Shown here in pieces: positions 11,851 through 25,454 of a stretch of DNA of 64,000 bases. Position 1 is the first letter of the stretch, and each line of letters begins with the position of its first letter. The DNA comes from Coriaria nepalensis. Taxonomy: Eukaryota > Streptophyta > Magnoliopsida > Cucurbitales > Coriariaceae. Under the pieces are notes generated by a model. The model was not told the origin of the DNA, searched no databases, and saw only the letters and a program-made list of their open reading frames with translations. Made by a program: the position numbers and the translations under genes. The DNA lies in the NCBI GenBank assembly GCA_027186245.1, contig CP114481.1:18631501-18695500 (forward strand), in the 5' to 3' direction.

Positions 11851-12836
11851 AAATTCGGCCTTTAAACATGACTTTCGTGCATAACTTGCAGTTAATCTAT
11901 TGAAGGCAACAATGCATTTGTTTAGCCTTAAAATCATGTCATTGAGTCTCATCCAGTCATTAAATCATTCTAAATTAAGTTGAACGAATTCTATTTTCGC
12001 CCTTCAAACATGATTTTCTTACATAACTTGGAATTAATTTATTGACGACAACAATGCATTATTTTAGCTTTAAAAAGTATTTCATTCAGTCTTTTCATAT
12101 CATTAAATTGTTTGAAAGCACTTCGAACCAATTCTATTTGTGCATTTAAGACACGACTTTCATGCATAACTTGCAATTGATCTATTGAAGGCAACTATGC
12201 ATTTGGTTGGCCTTAAAATCATATTATTGCGTCTCTTTTAGTCATTAAGTCATTCTAGATTACTTCAAACAAAATTCGGCCTTTAAACATGACTTTCGTG
12301 CATAAGTTGCAGTTAATCTATTGAAGGCAACAATGCATTTGTTTAGTCTTAAAGTCATGTCATTTAGTCTCATCCAGTCATTAAATCATTCTAAATTAAT
12401 TTAAACGAATTCGATTTTCGCCCTTCAAACATGATTTTCTTACATAACTAGCAATTAATCTATTGAAGACAACAATGCAGTATTTTAGCCTTAAAAAGTA
12501 TATCATTAAGTCTTTTCATATCATTAAATTGTTTGAAAGCACTTCGATCAAATTCTATATTTGCATTTAAGACACGACTTTCATGCATAAGTTGCAGTTG
12601 ATCTATTGAAGGCAACTATGCATTTTTTTAGCTTTAAAATCATATTATTGCGTCTCTTTTAGTCATTAAATCATTCTAAATCGCTTCGAACGAAATTCGG
12701 CCTTTAAACATGACTTTCGTGCATAACTTGCAGTTAATCTATGGAAGGCAACAATGCATTTGTTTAGCCTTAAATTCATGTCATTGAGTCTCATCCAGTC
12801 ATTAAATCATTCTAAATTAATTTGAACGAATTCTAT
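11851..12836 (+). repeat. Block copy, offset 3366 (partner 8485-9470)
   Basis: Second copy; 'tttggttggcc' at about 12202. C2 here reads 'cataacttgcaattg' and 'gaaggcaac' where the partner reads 'gtaattgatcttttgaaatc'. The same 'ggttggcc' plus 'ctagattactt' signature appears a third time at about 31163. Confidence 0.84.
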
Positions 12837-15800
12837 TTTCGCCCTTTAAACATGATTTTCTTACATAACTTGCAATTAATTTTATTGACGACAACAATAC
12901 ATTATTTTAGCTTTAAAAAGTATTTCATTCAGTCTTTTCATATCATTAAATTGTTTGAAAGCACTTCGAACCAATTCTGTTTGTGCGTTTAAGACACGAC
13001 TTTCATGCATAACTTGTAATTGATCTATTGAAGGCAACTATGCATTTTTTTAGCCTTAAAGTCATATTATTGCATCTCTTTTAGTCATTAAATCATTCTA
13101 AATTACTTCAAACGAAATTCGGCCTTTAAACATGACTTTCGTGCATAACTTGCAGTTAATCTATTGAAGGCAACAATGCATTTGTTTAGCCTTAAAGTCA
13201 TGTCATTGAGTCTCATCCAGTCATTAAATCATTCTAAATTCAGTTGAACGAATTCTATTTTCGCCCTTCAAACATGATTTTTTACATAACTTGCAATTAA
13301 TTTATTGACGACAACAATGCATTATTTTAGCTTTAAAAAGTATTTCATTCAGTCTTTTCATATCATTAAATTGTTTGAAAGCACTTCGAACCAATTCTAT
13401 TTGTGCATTTAAGACACGACTTTCATGCATAACTTGTAATTGATCTATTGAAGGTAACTATGCATTTTTTTAGCCTTAAAGTCATATTATTGCGTCTCTT
13501 TTAGTCATTAAATCATTCAAAATCGCTTCGAACGAAATTCGGCCTTTAAAGATAACTTTCGTGCGTAACTTGCAGTTAATCTATTGAAGGCAACAATGCA
13601 TTTGTTTAGCCTTAAAGTCATGTCATTGAGTCTCATCCAGTCATTAAACCATTCTAAATTAAGTTGAACGAATTCTATTTTCGCCCTTAAAACATGATTT
13701 TCTTACATAACTAGCAATTAATCTATTGAAGACAACAATGCAGTATTTTAGCCGTAAAAAGTATATCATTTAGTCTTTTCATATCGTTAAATTGTTTGGA
13801 AGCACTTCGAACAAATTCTATATTTGCATTTAAGACACGACTTTCATGCATAAGTTGCAATTGATCTATTGACGGCAACTATGCATTTTTTTAGCTTTAA
13901 AATCATATTATTGCGTGTCTTTTAGTCATTAAATCATTCTAAATTACTTCAAACGAAATTCGGCCTTTAAACATGACTTTCGTGCATAACTTGCAGTTAA
14001 TCTATTGAAGGCAACAATGCATTTGTTTAGCCTTAAAGTCATGTCATTGATTCTCATCCAGTCATTAAATCATTCTAAATTAAGTTGAACGAATTCTATT
14101 TTCGCCCTTCAAACATGATTTTCTTACATAACTTGCAATTAATTTATTGACGACAACAATGCATTATTTTAGCTTTAAAAAGTATTTCATTCAGTCTTTT
14201 CATATCATTAAATTGTTTGAAAGCACTTCGAACAAATTCTATATTTGCATTTAAGACACGACTTTCATGCATAAGTTGCAATTGATCTATTGAAGGCAAC
14301 TATGCATTTTTTTAGCCTTAAAGTCATATTATTGCGTCTCTTTTAGTCATTAAATCATTCTAAATTACTTCAAACGAAATTCGGCCTATAAACATGACTT
14401 TCGTGCATAACTTGCAGTTAATCTATTGAAGGCAACAATGCATTTGTTTAGCCTTAAAGTCATGTCATTGATTCTCATCCAGTCATTAAATCATTCTAAA
14501 TTAAGTAGAACGAATTCTATTTTCGCCCTTCAAACATGATTTTCTTACATAACTTACAATTAATTTATTGACGACAACAATGCATTATTTTAGCTTTAAA
14601 AAGTATTTCATTCAGTCTTTTCAAATCATTAAATTGTTTGAAAGCACTTCGAACAAATTCTATATTTGCATTTAAGACACGACTTTCATGCATAAGTTGC
14701 GATTGATCTATTGAAGGCAACTATGCATTTTTTTAGCTTTAAAATCATATTATTGCGTCTCTTTTAGTCATTAAATCATTCTAAATTACTTCAAACGAAA
14801 TTCGGCCTTTAAACATGACTTTCGTGCATAACTTGCAGTTAATCTATTGAAGGCAACAATGCATTTGTTTAGCCTTAAAGTCATGTCATTGAGTCTCATC
14901 CAGTCATTAAATCATTCTAAATTAAGTTGAACGAATTCTATTTTCGCCCTTCAAACATGATTTTCTTTCATAACTTGCAATTAATTTATTGACGACAACA
15001 ATGCATTATTTTAGCTTTAAAAAGTATTTCATTCAGTCTTTTCATATCATTAAATTGTTTGAAAGTACTTCGAACCAATTCTATTTGTGCATTTAAGACA
15101 CGACTTTCATGCATAAGTTGCAATTGGTCTATTGAAGGCAACTATGCATTTTTTTAGCTTTAAAATCATATTATTGCGTCTCTTTTAGTCATTAAATCAT
15201 TCTAAATCGCTTCGACCGAAATTCGGCCTTTAAACATGACTTTCGTGCATAACTTGCAGTTAATCTATTGAAGGCAACAATGCATTTGTTTAGCCTTAAA
15301 GTCATGTCATTGAGTCTCATCCAGTCATTAAATCATTCTAAATTAAGTTGAACGAATTCTATTTTCGCCCTTCAAACATGATTTTCTTACATAACTTGCA
15401 ATTAATTTATTGACGACAACAATGCATTATTTTAGCTTTAAAAAGTATTTCATTCAGTCTTTTCATATCATTAAATTGTTTGAAAGCACTTCGAACAAAT
15501 TCTATATTTGCATTTAAGACACGACTTTCATGCATAAGTTGCAATTGATCTATTGAAGGCAACTATGCATTTTTTTAGCCTTAAAGTCATATTATTGCGT
15601 CTCTTTTAGTCATTAAATCATTCTAAATTACTTCAAACGAAATTCGGCCTATAAACATGACTTTCGTGCATAACTTGCAGTTAATCTATTGAAGGCAACA
15701 ATGCATTTGTTTAGCCTTAAAGTCATGTCATTGATTCTCATCCAGTCATTAAATCATTCTAAATTAAGTTGAACGAATTCTATTTTCGCCCTTTAAACAT

Positions 15801-18800
15801 GATTTTCTTACATAACTTGCAATTAATTTATTGACGACAACAATGCAGTATTTTAGCTTTAAAAAGTATTTCATTCAGTCTTTTCATATCATTAAATTGT
15901 TTGAAAGCACTTCGAACCAATTCTATTTGTGCATTTAAGACACGACTTTCATGCATAACTTGTAATTGATCTATTGAAGGCAACTATGCATTTTTTTAGC
16001 CTTAAAGTCATATTATTGCGTCTCTTTTAGTCATTAAATCATTCTAAATTACTTCAAACGAAATTCGGCCTTTAAACATGACTTTCGTGCATAACTTGTA
16101 GTTAATCTATTGAAGGCAACAATGCATTTGTTTAGCCTTAAAGTCATGTCATTGAGTCTCATCCAGTCATTAAATCATTCTAAATTAAGTTGAACGAATT
16201 CTATTTTCGCCCTTCAAACATGATTTTCTTTCATAACTTGCAATTAATTTATTGACGACAACAATGCATTATTTTAGCTTTAAAAAGTATTTCATTCAGT
16301 CTTTTCATATCATTAAATTGTTTGAAAGTACTTCGAACCAATTCTATTTGTGCATTTAAGACACGACTTTCATGCATAAGTTGCAATTGGTCTATTGAAG
16401 GCAACTATGCATTTTTTTAGCTTTAAAATCATATTATTGCGTCTCTTTTAGTCATTAAATCATTCTAAATCGCTTCGAAAGAAATTCGGCCTTTAAACAT
16501 GACTTTCGTGCATAACTTGCAGTTATTCTATTGAAGGCAACAATGCATTTGTTTAGCCTTAAAGTCATGTCATTGAGTCTCATCCAGTCATTAAATCATT
16601 CTAAATTAAGTTGAACGAATTCTATTTTCGCCCTTCAAATATGATTTTTTACATAACTTGCAATTAATTTTATTGACGACAACAATACATTATTTTAGCT
16701 TTAAAAAGTATTTCATTCAGTCTTTTCATATCATTAAATTGTTTGAAAGCACTTCGAACCAATTCTATTTGTGCATTTAAGACACGACTTTCATGCATAA
16801 CTTGTAATTGATCTATTGAAGGCAACTAAGCATTTTTTTAGCCTTAAAGTCATATTATTGCGTCTCTTTTAGTCATTAAATCATTCTAAATCGCTTCGAA
16901 CGAAATTCGGCCTTTAAACATGACTTTCGTGCATAACTTGCAGTTAATCTATTGAATACAGCAATGCATTTGTTTAGCCTTAAAGTCATGTCATTGAGTC
17001 TCATCCAGTCATTAAATCATTCAAAATTAAGTTGAACGAATTCTATTTTCGCCCTTCAAACATGATTTTCTTACATAACTTGCAATTAATTTATTGACGA
17101 CAACAATGCATTATTTTAGCTTTAAAAAGTATTTCATTCAGTGTTGTCAAATCATTAAATTGTTTGAAAGCACTTCGAACAAATTCTATATATGCATTTA
17201 AGACACGACATTCATGCATAAGTTGCAATTGATCTATTGAAGGCAACTATGCATTTTTTTAGCTTTAAAATCATATTATTGCGTGTCTTTTAGTCATTAA
17301 ATCATTCTAAATCGCTTCGAACGAAATTCGGCCTTTAAACATGACTTTCGTGCATAACTTGCTGTTAATCTATTGAAGGCAACAATGCATTTGTTTAGCC
17401 TTAAAGTCATGTCATTGGGTCTCATCCAGTCATTAAATCACTCTAAATTAAGTTGAACGAATTCTATTTTCGCCCTTTAAACATGATTTTCTTACATAAC
17501 TTGCAATTAATTTATTGACGACAATAATGCATTATTTTAGCTTTAAAAAGTATTTCATTCAGTCTTTTCATATCATTAAATTGTTTGAAAGGACTTCGAA
17601 CCAATTCTATTTGTGCATTTAAGACACGACTTTCATGCATAACTTGTAATTGATCTATTGAAGGCAACTATGCATTTTTTTAGCCTTAAAGTCATATTAT
17701 TGCGTCTCTTTTAGTCATTAAATCATTCTAAATTACTTCAAACGAAATTCGGCCTTTCAACATGACTTTCGTGCATAACTTGCAGTGAATTTATTGAAGG
17801 CAACAATGCATTTGTTTAGCCTTAAAGTCATGTCATTGAGTCTCATCCAGTCATTAAATCATTCTAAATTAAGTTGAACGAATTCTATTTTCGCCCTTCA
17901 AACATGATTTTTTACATAACTTGCAATTAATTTTATTGACGACAACAATGCATTATTTTAGCTTTAAAAAGTATTTCATTTAGTCTTTTCATTTCATTAA
18001 ATTGTTTGAAAGCACTTCGAACCAATTCTATTTGTGCATTTAAGACCCGACTTTCATGCATAACATGTAATTGATATATTGAAGTCAACTATGCATTTTT
18101 TTAGCCTTAAAGTCATATTATTGGGTCTATTTTAGTCATTAAATCATTCTAAATTACTTCAAACGAAATTCGGCCTTTAAACATGACTTTCATGCTTAAC
18201 TTGCAGTTAATCTTTTGAAGGCAACAATGCATTTGTTTAGCCTTAAAGTCATGTCATTGAGTCTCATCCAGACAGTAAATCATTCTAAATTAAGTTGAAC
18301 GAATTCTATTTTCGCCCTTCAAACATGATTTTCTTACATAACTAGCAATTAATCCATTGAAGACAACAATGCATTATTTTAGCCTTAAAAAGTATATCAT
18401 TCAGTCTTTTCATATCATTAAATTGTTTGAAAGCACTTCGAACAAATTCTATATTTGCATTTAAGACACGACTTTCATGCATAAGTTGCAATTGATCTAC
18501 TGAAGGCATCTATGCATTTTTTTATCTTTAAAATCATATTATTGCGTCTCTTTTAGTCATTAAATCATTCTAAATCGCTTCGAACGAAATTCGGCCTTTA
18601 AACATGACTTTCGCGCATAACTTGCAGTTAATCTATTGAATACAGCAATGCATTTGTTTAGCCTTAAAGTCATGTCATTGATTCTCATCCAGTCATTAAA
18701 TCATTCTAAATTAAGTTGAACGAATTGTATTTTCGCCCTTCAAACATAATTTTTTACATAACTTGCAATTAATTTATTAACGACAACAATGCATTATTTT

Positions 18801-20654
18801 AGCTTTAAAAAGTATTTCATTCAGTCTTTTCATATCATTAAATTGTTTGAAAGCACTTCGAACCAATTCTATATGTGCATTTAAGACACGACTTTCATGC
18901 ATAAGTTGCAATTGATCTATTGAAGGCAACTATGCATTTTTTTAGCTTTAAAATCATATTATTGCGTCTCTTTTAGTCATTAAATCATTCTAAATCGCTT
19001 CGAAAGAAATTCGGCCTTTAAACATGACTTTCGTGCATAACTTGCAGTTATTCTATTGAAGGCAACAATGTATTTGTTTAGCCTTAAAGTCATGTCATTG
19101 AGTCTCATCCAGTCACTAAATCATTCTAAATTAAGTTGAACGAATTCTATTTTCGCCCTTTAAACATGATTTTCTTACATAACTTGCAATTAATTTATTG
19201 ACGACAACAATGCAGTATTTTAGCTTTAAAAAGTATTTCATTCAGTCTTTTCATATCATTAAATTGTTTGAAAGCACTTCGAACCAATTCTATTTGTGCA
19301 TTTAAGACACAACTTTCATGCATAACTTGTAATTGATCTATTGAAGGCAACTATGCATTTTTTTAGCCTTAAAGTCATATTATTGCGTCTCTTTTAGTCA
19401 TTAAATCATTCTAAATTACTTCAAACGAAATTCGGCCTTTAAACATGACTTTCGCGCATAACTTGCAGTCAATCTATTGAAGGCAACAATGCATTTGTTT
19501 AGCCTTAAAGTCATGTCATTGAGTCTCATCCAGTCATTAAATCATTCTAAATTAAGTTGAACGAATTCTATTTTCGCCCTTTAAACTTGATTTTCTTACA
19601 TAACTTGCAATTAATTTATTGACGACAACAATGCATTATTTTAGCTTTAAAAAGTATTTCATTCAGTCTTTTCATATCATTAAATTGTTTGAAAGGACTT
19701 CGAACCAATTCTATTTGTGCATTTAAGACACGACTTTCATGCATAACTTGTAATTGATCTATTGAAGGCAACTATGCATTTTTTTAGCCTTAAAGCCATA
19801 TTATTGCGTCTCTTTTAGTCATTAACTCATTCTAAATTACTTCAAACGAAATTCGGCCTTTAAACATGACTTTCGTGCATAACTTGCAGTTAATCTATTG
19901 AAGGCAACAATGCATTTGTTTAGCCTTAAAGTCATGTCATTGAGTCTCATCCAGTCATTAAATCATTCTAAATTAATTTGAACGAATTCTATTTTCGCCC
20001 TTCAAACATGATTTTCTTACATAACTAGCAATTAATCCATTGAAGACAACAATGCATTATTTTAGCCTTAAAAAGTATATGATTCAGTCTTTTCATATCA
20101 TTAAATTGTTTGAAAGCACTTCGAACAAATTCTATATTTGCATTTAAGACACGACTTTCATGCATAAGTTGCAATTGATCTATTGAAGGCAACTATGCAT
20201 TTTTTTAGCTTTAAAATCATATTATTGCGTCTCTTTTAGTTATTAAATCATTCCAAATCGCTTCGAACGAAATTCGGCCTTTAAACATGACTTTCGTGCA
20301 TAACTTGCAGTTATTCTATTGATGGCAACAATGTATTTGTTTAGCCTTAAAGTCATGTCATTGAGTCTCATCCACGCATTAAATCATTCTAAATTAAGTT
20401 GAACGAATTCTATTTTCGCCCTTGAAACATGATTTTCTTACATAACTAGCAATTATTCTATTGAAGACAACAATGCAGTATTTTAGCCTTAAAAAGTATA
20501 TCATTCAGTCTTTTCATATCCTTATATTGTTTGAAAGCACTTCGAACAAATTCTATATTTGCATTTAAGACACGACTTTCATGCATAAGTTGCAATTGAT
20601 CTATTGAAGGCAACTATGCATTTTTTTAGCCTTAAAATCATATTATCGCGTCTC

Positions 20655-21360
20655 TTTTAGTCATTAAATCATTCTAAATCGCTTCGAAAGAAATTCGGCC
20701 TTTAAACATGACTTTCGTGCATAACTTGCAGTTATTCTATTGATGGCAACAATGTATTTGTTTAGCCTTAAAGTCATGTCATTGAGTCTCATCCACGCAT
20801 TAAATCATTCTAAATTAAGTTGAACGAATTCTATTTTCGCCCTTGAAACATGATTTTCTTACATAACTAGCAATTATTCTATTGAAGACAACAATGCAGT
20901 ATTTTAGCCTTAAAAAGTATATCATTCAGTCTTTTCATATCCTTATATTGTTTGAAAGCACTTCGAACAAATTCTATATTTGCATTTAAAACACGACTTT
21001 CATGCATAAGTTGCAATTTATCATTCTAAATTAAGTTCAACGAATTGTATTTTCGCCCTTCAAACATGATTTTTTACATAACTTGCAATTAATTTATTGA
21101 CGACAACAATGCATTATTTTAGCTTTAAAAAGTATTTCATTCAGTCTTTTCATATCATTAAATTGTTTGAAAGCACTTCGAACCAATTCTATATGTGCAT
21201 TTAAGACACGACTTTCATGCATAAGTTGCAATTGATCTATTGAAGGCAACTATGCATTTTTTTAGCTTTAAAATCATATTATTGCGTCTCTTTTAGTCAT
21301 TAAATCATTCTAAATCGCTTCGAAAGAAATTCGGCCTTTAAACATGACTTTCGTGCATAA
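20655..21360 (+). repeat. 636-bp tandem duplication, copy 1 (partner 21291-21996)
   Basis: A1 with 'gcttcgaaag', B1, C1 with 'tcatatccttatattg' and 'tttaaaacac', then the C-to-B junction at 21011, then B with 'cgaattgtatttt'. The order repeats 636 bp downstream. 636 is one trimer plus the 215-bp remainder of a truncated trimer. Confidence 0.84.
21011..21030 (+). other. Type-I junction 1 (C joined to B, about 205 bp lost)
   Basis: C sequence 'ttgcaattta' runs straight into B 'tcattctaaa'. The last third of C, all of A and the first bases of B are missing. The A landmark step here is 637 bp instead of two trimers. Junction form 'ttta-tcattc'. Confidence 0.9.
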
Positions 21361-21996
21361 CTTTCAGTTATTCTATTGATGGCAACAATGTATTTGTTTA
21401 GCCTTAAAGTCATGTCATTGAGTCTCATCCAGTCATTAAATCATTCTAAATTAATTTGAACGAATTCTATTTTCGCCCTTCAAACATGATTTTCTTACAT
21501 AACTAGCAATTATTCTATTGAAGACAACAATGCAGTATTTTAGCCTTAAAAAGTATATCATTCAGTCTTTTCATATCCTTATATTGTTTGAAAGCACTTC
21601 GAACAAATTCTATATTTGCATTTAAAACACGACTTTCATGCATAAGTTGCAATTTATCATTCTAAATTAAGTTGAACGAATTGTATTTTCGCCCTTCAAA
21701 CATGATTTTTTACATAACTTGCAATTAATTTATTGACGACAACAATGCATTATTTTAGCTTTAAAAAGTATTTCATTCAGTCTTTTCATATCATTAAATT
21801 GTTTGAAAGCACTTCGAACCAATTCTATATGTGCATTTAAGACACGACTTTCATGCATAAGTTGCAATTGATCTATTGAAGGCAACTATGCATTTTTTTA
21901 GCTTTAAAATCATATTATTGCGTCTCTTTTAGTCATTAAATCATTCTAAATCGCTTCGAAAGAAATTCGGCCTTTAAACATGACTTTCGTGCATAA
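21291..21996 (+). repeat. 636-bp tandem duplication, copy 2
   Basis: Same order of variants as copy 1, including the junction at 21647. Differences include 'catccagtcatt' for 'catccacgcatt' and 'taatttg' for 'taagttg', so conversion from neighbours has followed. Confidence 0.84.
21647..21666 (+). other. Type-I junction 2
   Basis: Identical in form to junction 1 and 636 bp from it. It is a copy made by the tandem duplication rather than a new event. Confidence 0.9.
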
Positions 21997-23964
21997 CTTG
22001 CAGTTAATCTATTGAAGGCAACAATGCATTTGTTTAGCCTTAAAGTCATGTCATTGAGTCTCATCCAGTCATTAAATCATTCTAAATTAATTTGAACGAA
22101 TTCTATTTTCGCCCTTCAAACATGATTTTCTACATAACTAGCAATTAATCTATTGAAGACAACAATGCAGTATTTTAGCCTTAAAAAGGATATCATTCAG
22201 TCTTTTCATATCATTAAATTGTTTGAAAGCACTTCGAACAAATTCTATATTTGCATTTAAGACACGACTTTCATGCATAAGTTGCAATTGATCTATTGAA
22301 GGCAACTATGCATTTTTTTAGCCTTAAAATCATATTATTGCGTCTCTTTTAGTCATTAAATCATTCTGAATCGCTTCGAACGAAATTCGGCCTTTAAACA
22401 TGAATTTCGTGCATAACTTGCAGTTAATCTATTGAAGGCAACAATGCATTTGTTTAGCCTTAAAGTCATGTCATTGAGTCTCATCCAGTCATTAAATCAT
22501 TCTAAATTAAGTTGAACGAATTCTATTTTCGCCCTTTCAACATGATTTTCTTACATAACTTGCAATTAATTTATTGACGACAACAATGCATTATTTTAGC
22601 TTTAAAAAGTATTTCATTCAGTCTTTTCATATCATTAAATTGTTTGAAAGGACTTCGAACCAATTCTATTTGTGCATTTAAGACACGACTTTCATGCATA
22701 AGTTGCAATTGATCTATTGAAGGCAACTATGCATTTTTTTAGCTTTAAAATCATATTATTGCGTCTCTTTTAGTCATTAAATCATTCTAAATCGCTTCGA
22801 AAGAAATTCGGCCTTTAAACATGACTTTCGTGCATAACTTGCAGTTAATCTATTGAAGGCAACAATGCATTTGTTTAGCCTTAAAGTCATGTCATTCAGT
22901 CTCATCCAGTCATTAAATCATTCTAAATTAATTTGAACGACTTCTATTTTCGCCCTTCAAACATGATTTTCTACATAACTAGCAATTAATCTATTGAAGA
23001 CAACAATGCATTATTTTAGCCTTAAAAAGTATATCATTCAGTCTTTTCATATCATTAAATTGTTTGAAAGCACTTCGAACAAATTCTATATTTGCATTTA
23101 AGACACGACTTTCATGCATAAGTTGCAATTGATCTATTGAAGGCAACTATGCATTTTTTTAGCTTTAAAATCATATTATTGCGTCTCTTTTAGTCATTAA
23201 ATCATTCTAAATTACTTCAAACAAAATTCGGCCTTTAAACATGACTTTCGTGCATAACTTGCAGTTAATCTATTGAAAGCAACAATGCATTTTTTTAGCT
23301 TTAAAGTCATGTCATTGAGTCTCATCCAGTCATTAAATCATTCTAAATTAAGTTGAACGAATTCTATTTGCGCCCTTAAAACATGATTTTTTTACATAAC
23401 TAGCAATTAATTTATTGACGACAACAATGCATTATTTTAGCTTTAAAAAGTATTTCATTCAGTCTTTTCATATCATTAAATTGTTGGAAAGCACTTCGAA
23501 CAAATTCTATATGTGCATTTAAGACACGACTTTCATGCGTAAGTTGCAATTGATCTATTGAAGGCAACTATGCATTTTTTTAGCTTTAAAATTATACTAT
23601 TGCGTCTCTTTTAGTCATTAAATCATTCTAAATCGCTTCGAACGAAATTCGGCCTTTAAACATGACTTTCGTGCATAACTTGCAGTTAATCTATTGAAGG
23701 CAACAATGCATTTGTTTAGCCTTAAAGTCATGTCATTGAGTCTCATCCAGTCATTAAATCATTCTAAATAAAGTTGAACAAATTCTATTTTCGCCCTTCA
23801 AACATGATTTTCTTACATAACTAGCAATTATTCTATTGAAGACAACAATGCAGTATTTTAACCTTAAAAAGTATATCATTCAGTCTTTTCATATCATTAA
23901 ATTGTTTGAAAGCACTTCGAACAAATTCTATATTTGCATTTAAGACACGACTTTCATGCATAAG

Positions 23965-23984
23965 TTGCAATTTATCATTCTAAA
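23965..23984 (+). other. Type-I junction 3
   Basis: Same 'ttgcaatttatcattc' form, 2318 bp after junction 2. It is followed by a B with the B1 mark 'ctagc' and the B2 marks 'tttattgacgac'. Confidence 0.9.
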
Positions 23985-25454
23985 TTAAGTTGAACGAATT
24001 CTATTTTCGCCCTTCAAACATGATTTTCTTACATAACTAGCAATTAATTTATTGACGACAACAATGCATTATTTTAGCTTTAAAAAGTATTTCATTCAGT
24101 CTTTTCATATCATTAATTTGTTTGAAAGCACTTCGAACCAATTCTATTTGTGCATTTAAGACACAACTTTCATGCATAACTTGTAATTGATCTATTGAAG
24201 GCAACTATGCATTTTTTTAGCCTTAAAGTCATATTATTGCGTCTCTTTTAGTCATTAAATCATTCTAAATTACTTCAAACGAAATTCGGCCTTTAAACAT
24301 GACTTTCGTGCATAACTTGCAGTTAATCTATTGAAGGCAACAATGCATTTGTTTAGCCTTAAAGTCATGTCATTGAGTCTCATCCAGTCATTAAATCATT
24401 CTAAATTAATTTGAACGAATTCTATTTTCGCCCTTGAAACATGATTTTCTTACATAACTAGCAATTAATCCATTGAAGAAAACAATGCATTATTTTAGCC
24501 TTAAAAAGTATATCATTCAGTCTTTCCATATCATTAAATTGTTTGAAAGCACTTCGAACAAATTCTATATTTGCATTTAAGACACGACTTTCATGCATAA
24601 GTTGCAATTGATCTATTGAAGGCAACTATGCATTTTTTTAGCCTTAAAATCATATTATTGCGTCTCCTTTAGTCATTAAATCATTCTAAATGGCTTCGAA
24701 CGAAATTCGGCCTTTAAACATGACTTTCGTGCATAACTTGCAGTTATTCTATTGAAGGCAACAATGTATTTGTTTAGCCTTAAAGTCATGTCATTGAGTC
24801 TCATCCAGTCATTAAATCATTCTAAATTAAGTTGAACAAATTCTATTTTCGCCCTTTAAACATGATTTTCTTACATAACTTGCAATTAATTTATTGACGA
24901 CAACAATGCAGTATTTTAGCTTTAAAAAGTATTTCATTCAGTCTTTTCATATCATTAAATTGTTTGAAAGCACTTCGAACCAATTCTATTTGTGCATTTA
25001 AGACACAACTTTCATGCATAACTTGTAATTGATCTATTGAAGGCAACTATGCATTTTTTTAGCCTTAAAGTCATATTATTGCGTCTCTTTTAGTCATTAA
25101 ATCATTCTAAATTACTTCAAACGAAATTCGGCCTTTAAACATGACTTTCGCGCATAACTTGCAGTTAATCTATTGAAGGCAACAATGCATTTGTTTAGCC
25201 TTAAAGTCATGTCATTGAGTCTCATCCATTCATTAAATCATTCTAAATTAAGTTGAACGAATTCTATTTTCGCCCTTTAAACATGATTTTCTTACATAAC
25301 TTGCAATTAATTTATTGACGACAACAATGCATTATTTTAGCTTTAAAAAGTATTTCATTCAGTCTTTTCATATCATTAAATTGTTTGAAAGGACTTCGAA
25401 CCAATTCTATTTGTGCATTTAAGACACGACTTTCATGCATAACTTGTAATTGAT

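Larger units (their letters stand above)
7271..20650 (+). repeat. Uninterrupted trimer array, mixed and alternating classes
   Basis: About 32 trimers with no truncated monomer; the A landmark keeps a 420-421 bp step all the way to 20694. Type-1 and type-2 trimers largely alternate between 13 and 20 kb. Marker variants recur at trimer multiples: 'tctatggaagg' at about 7690, 8110, 9372 and 12739; 'cggcctata' at 14382 and 15645 (+1263); and the extra T in 'aattttattgacg' near 12870, 16665 and 17930. No gene, RNA gene or mobile element is seen. Confidence 0.85.
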
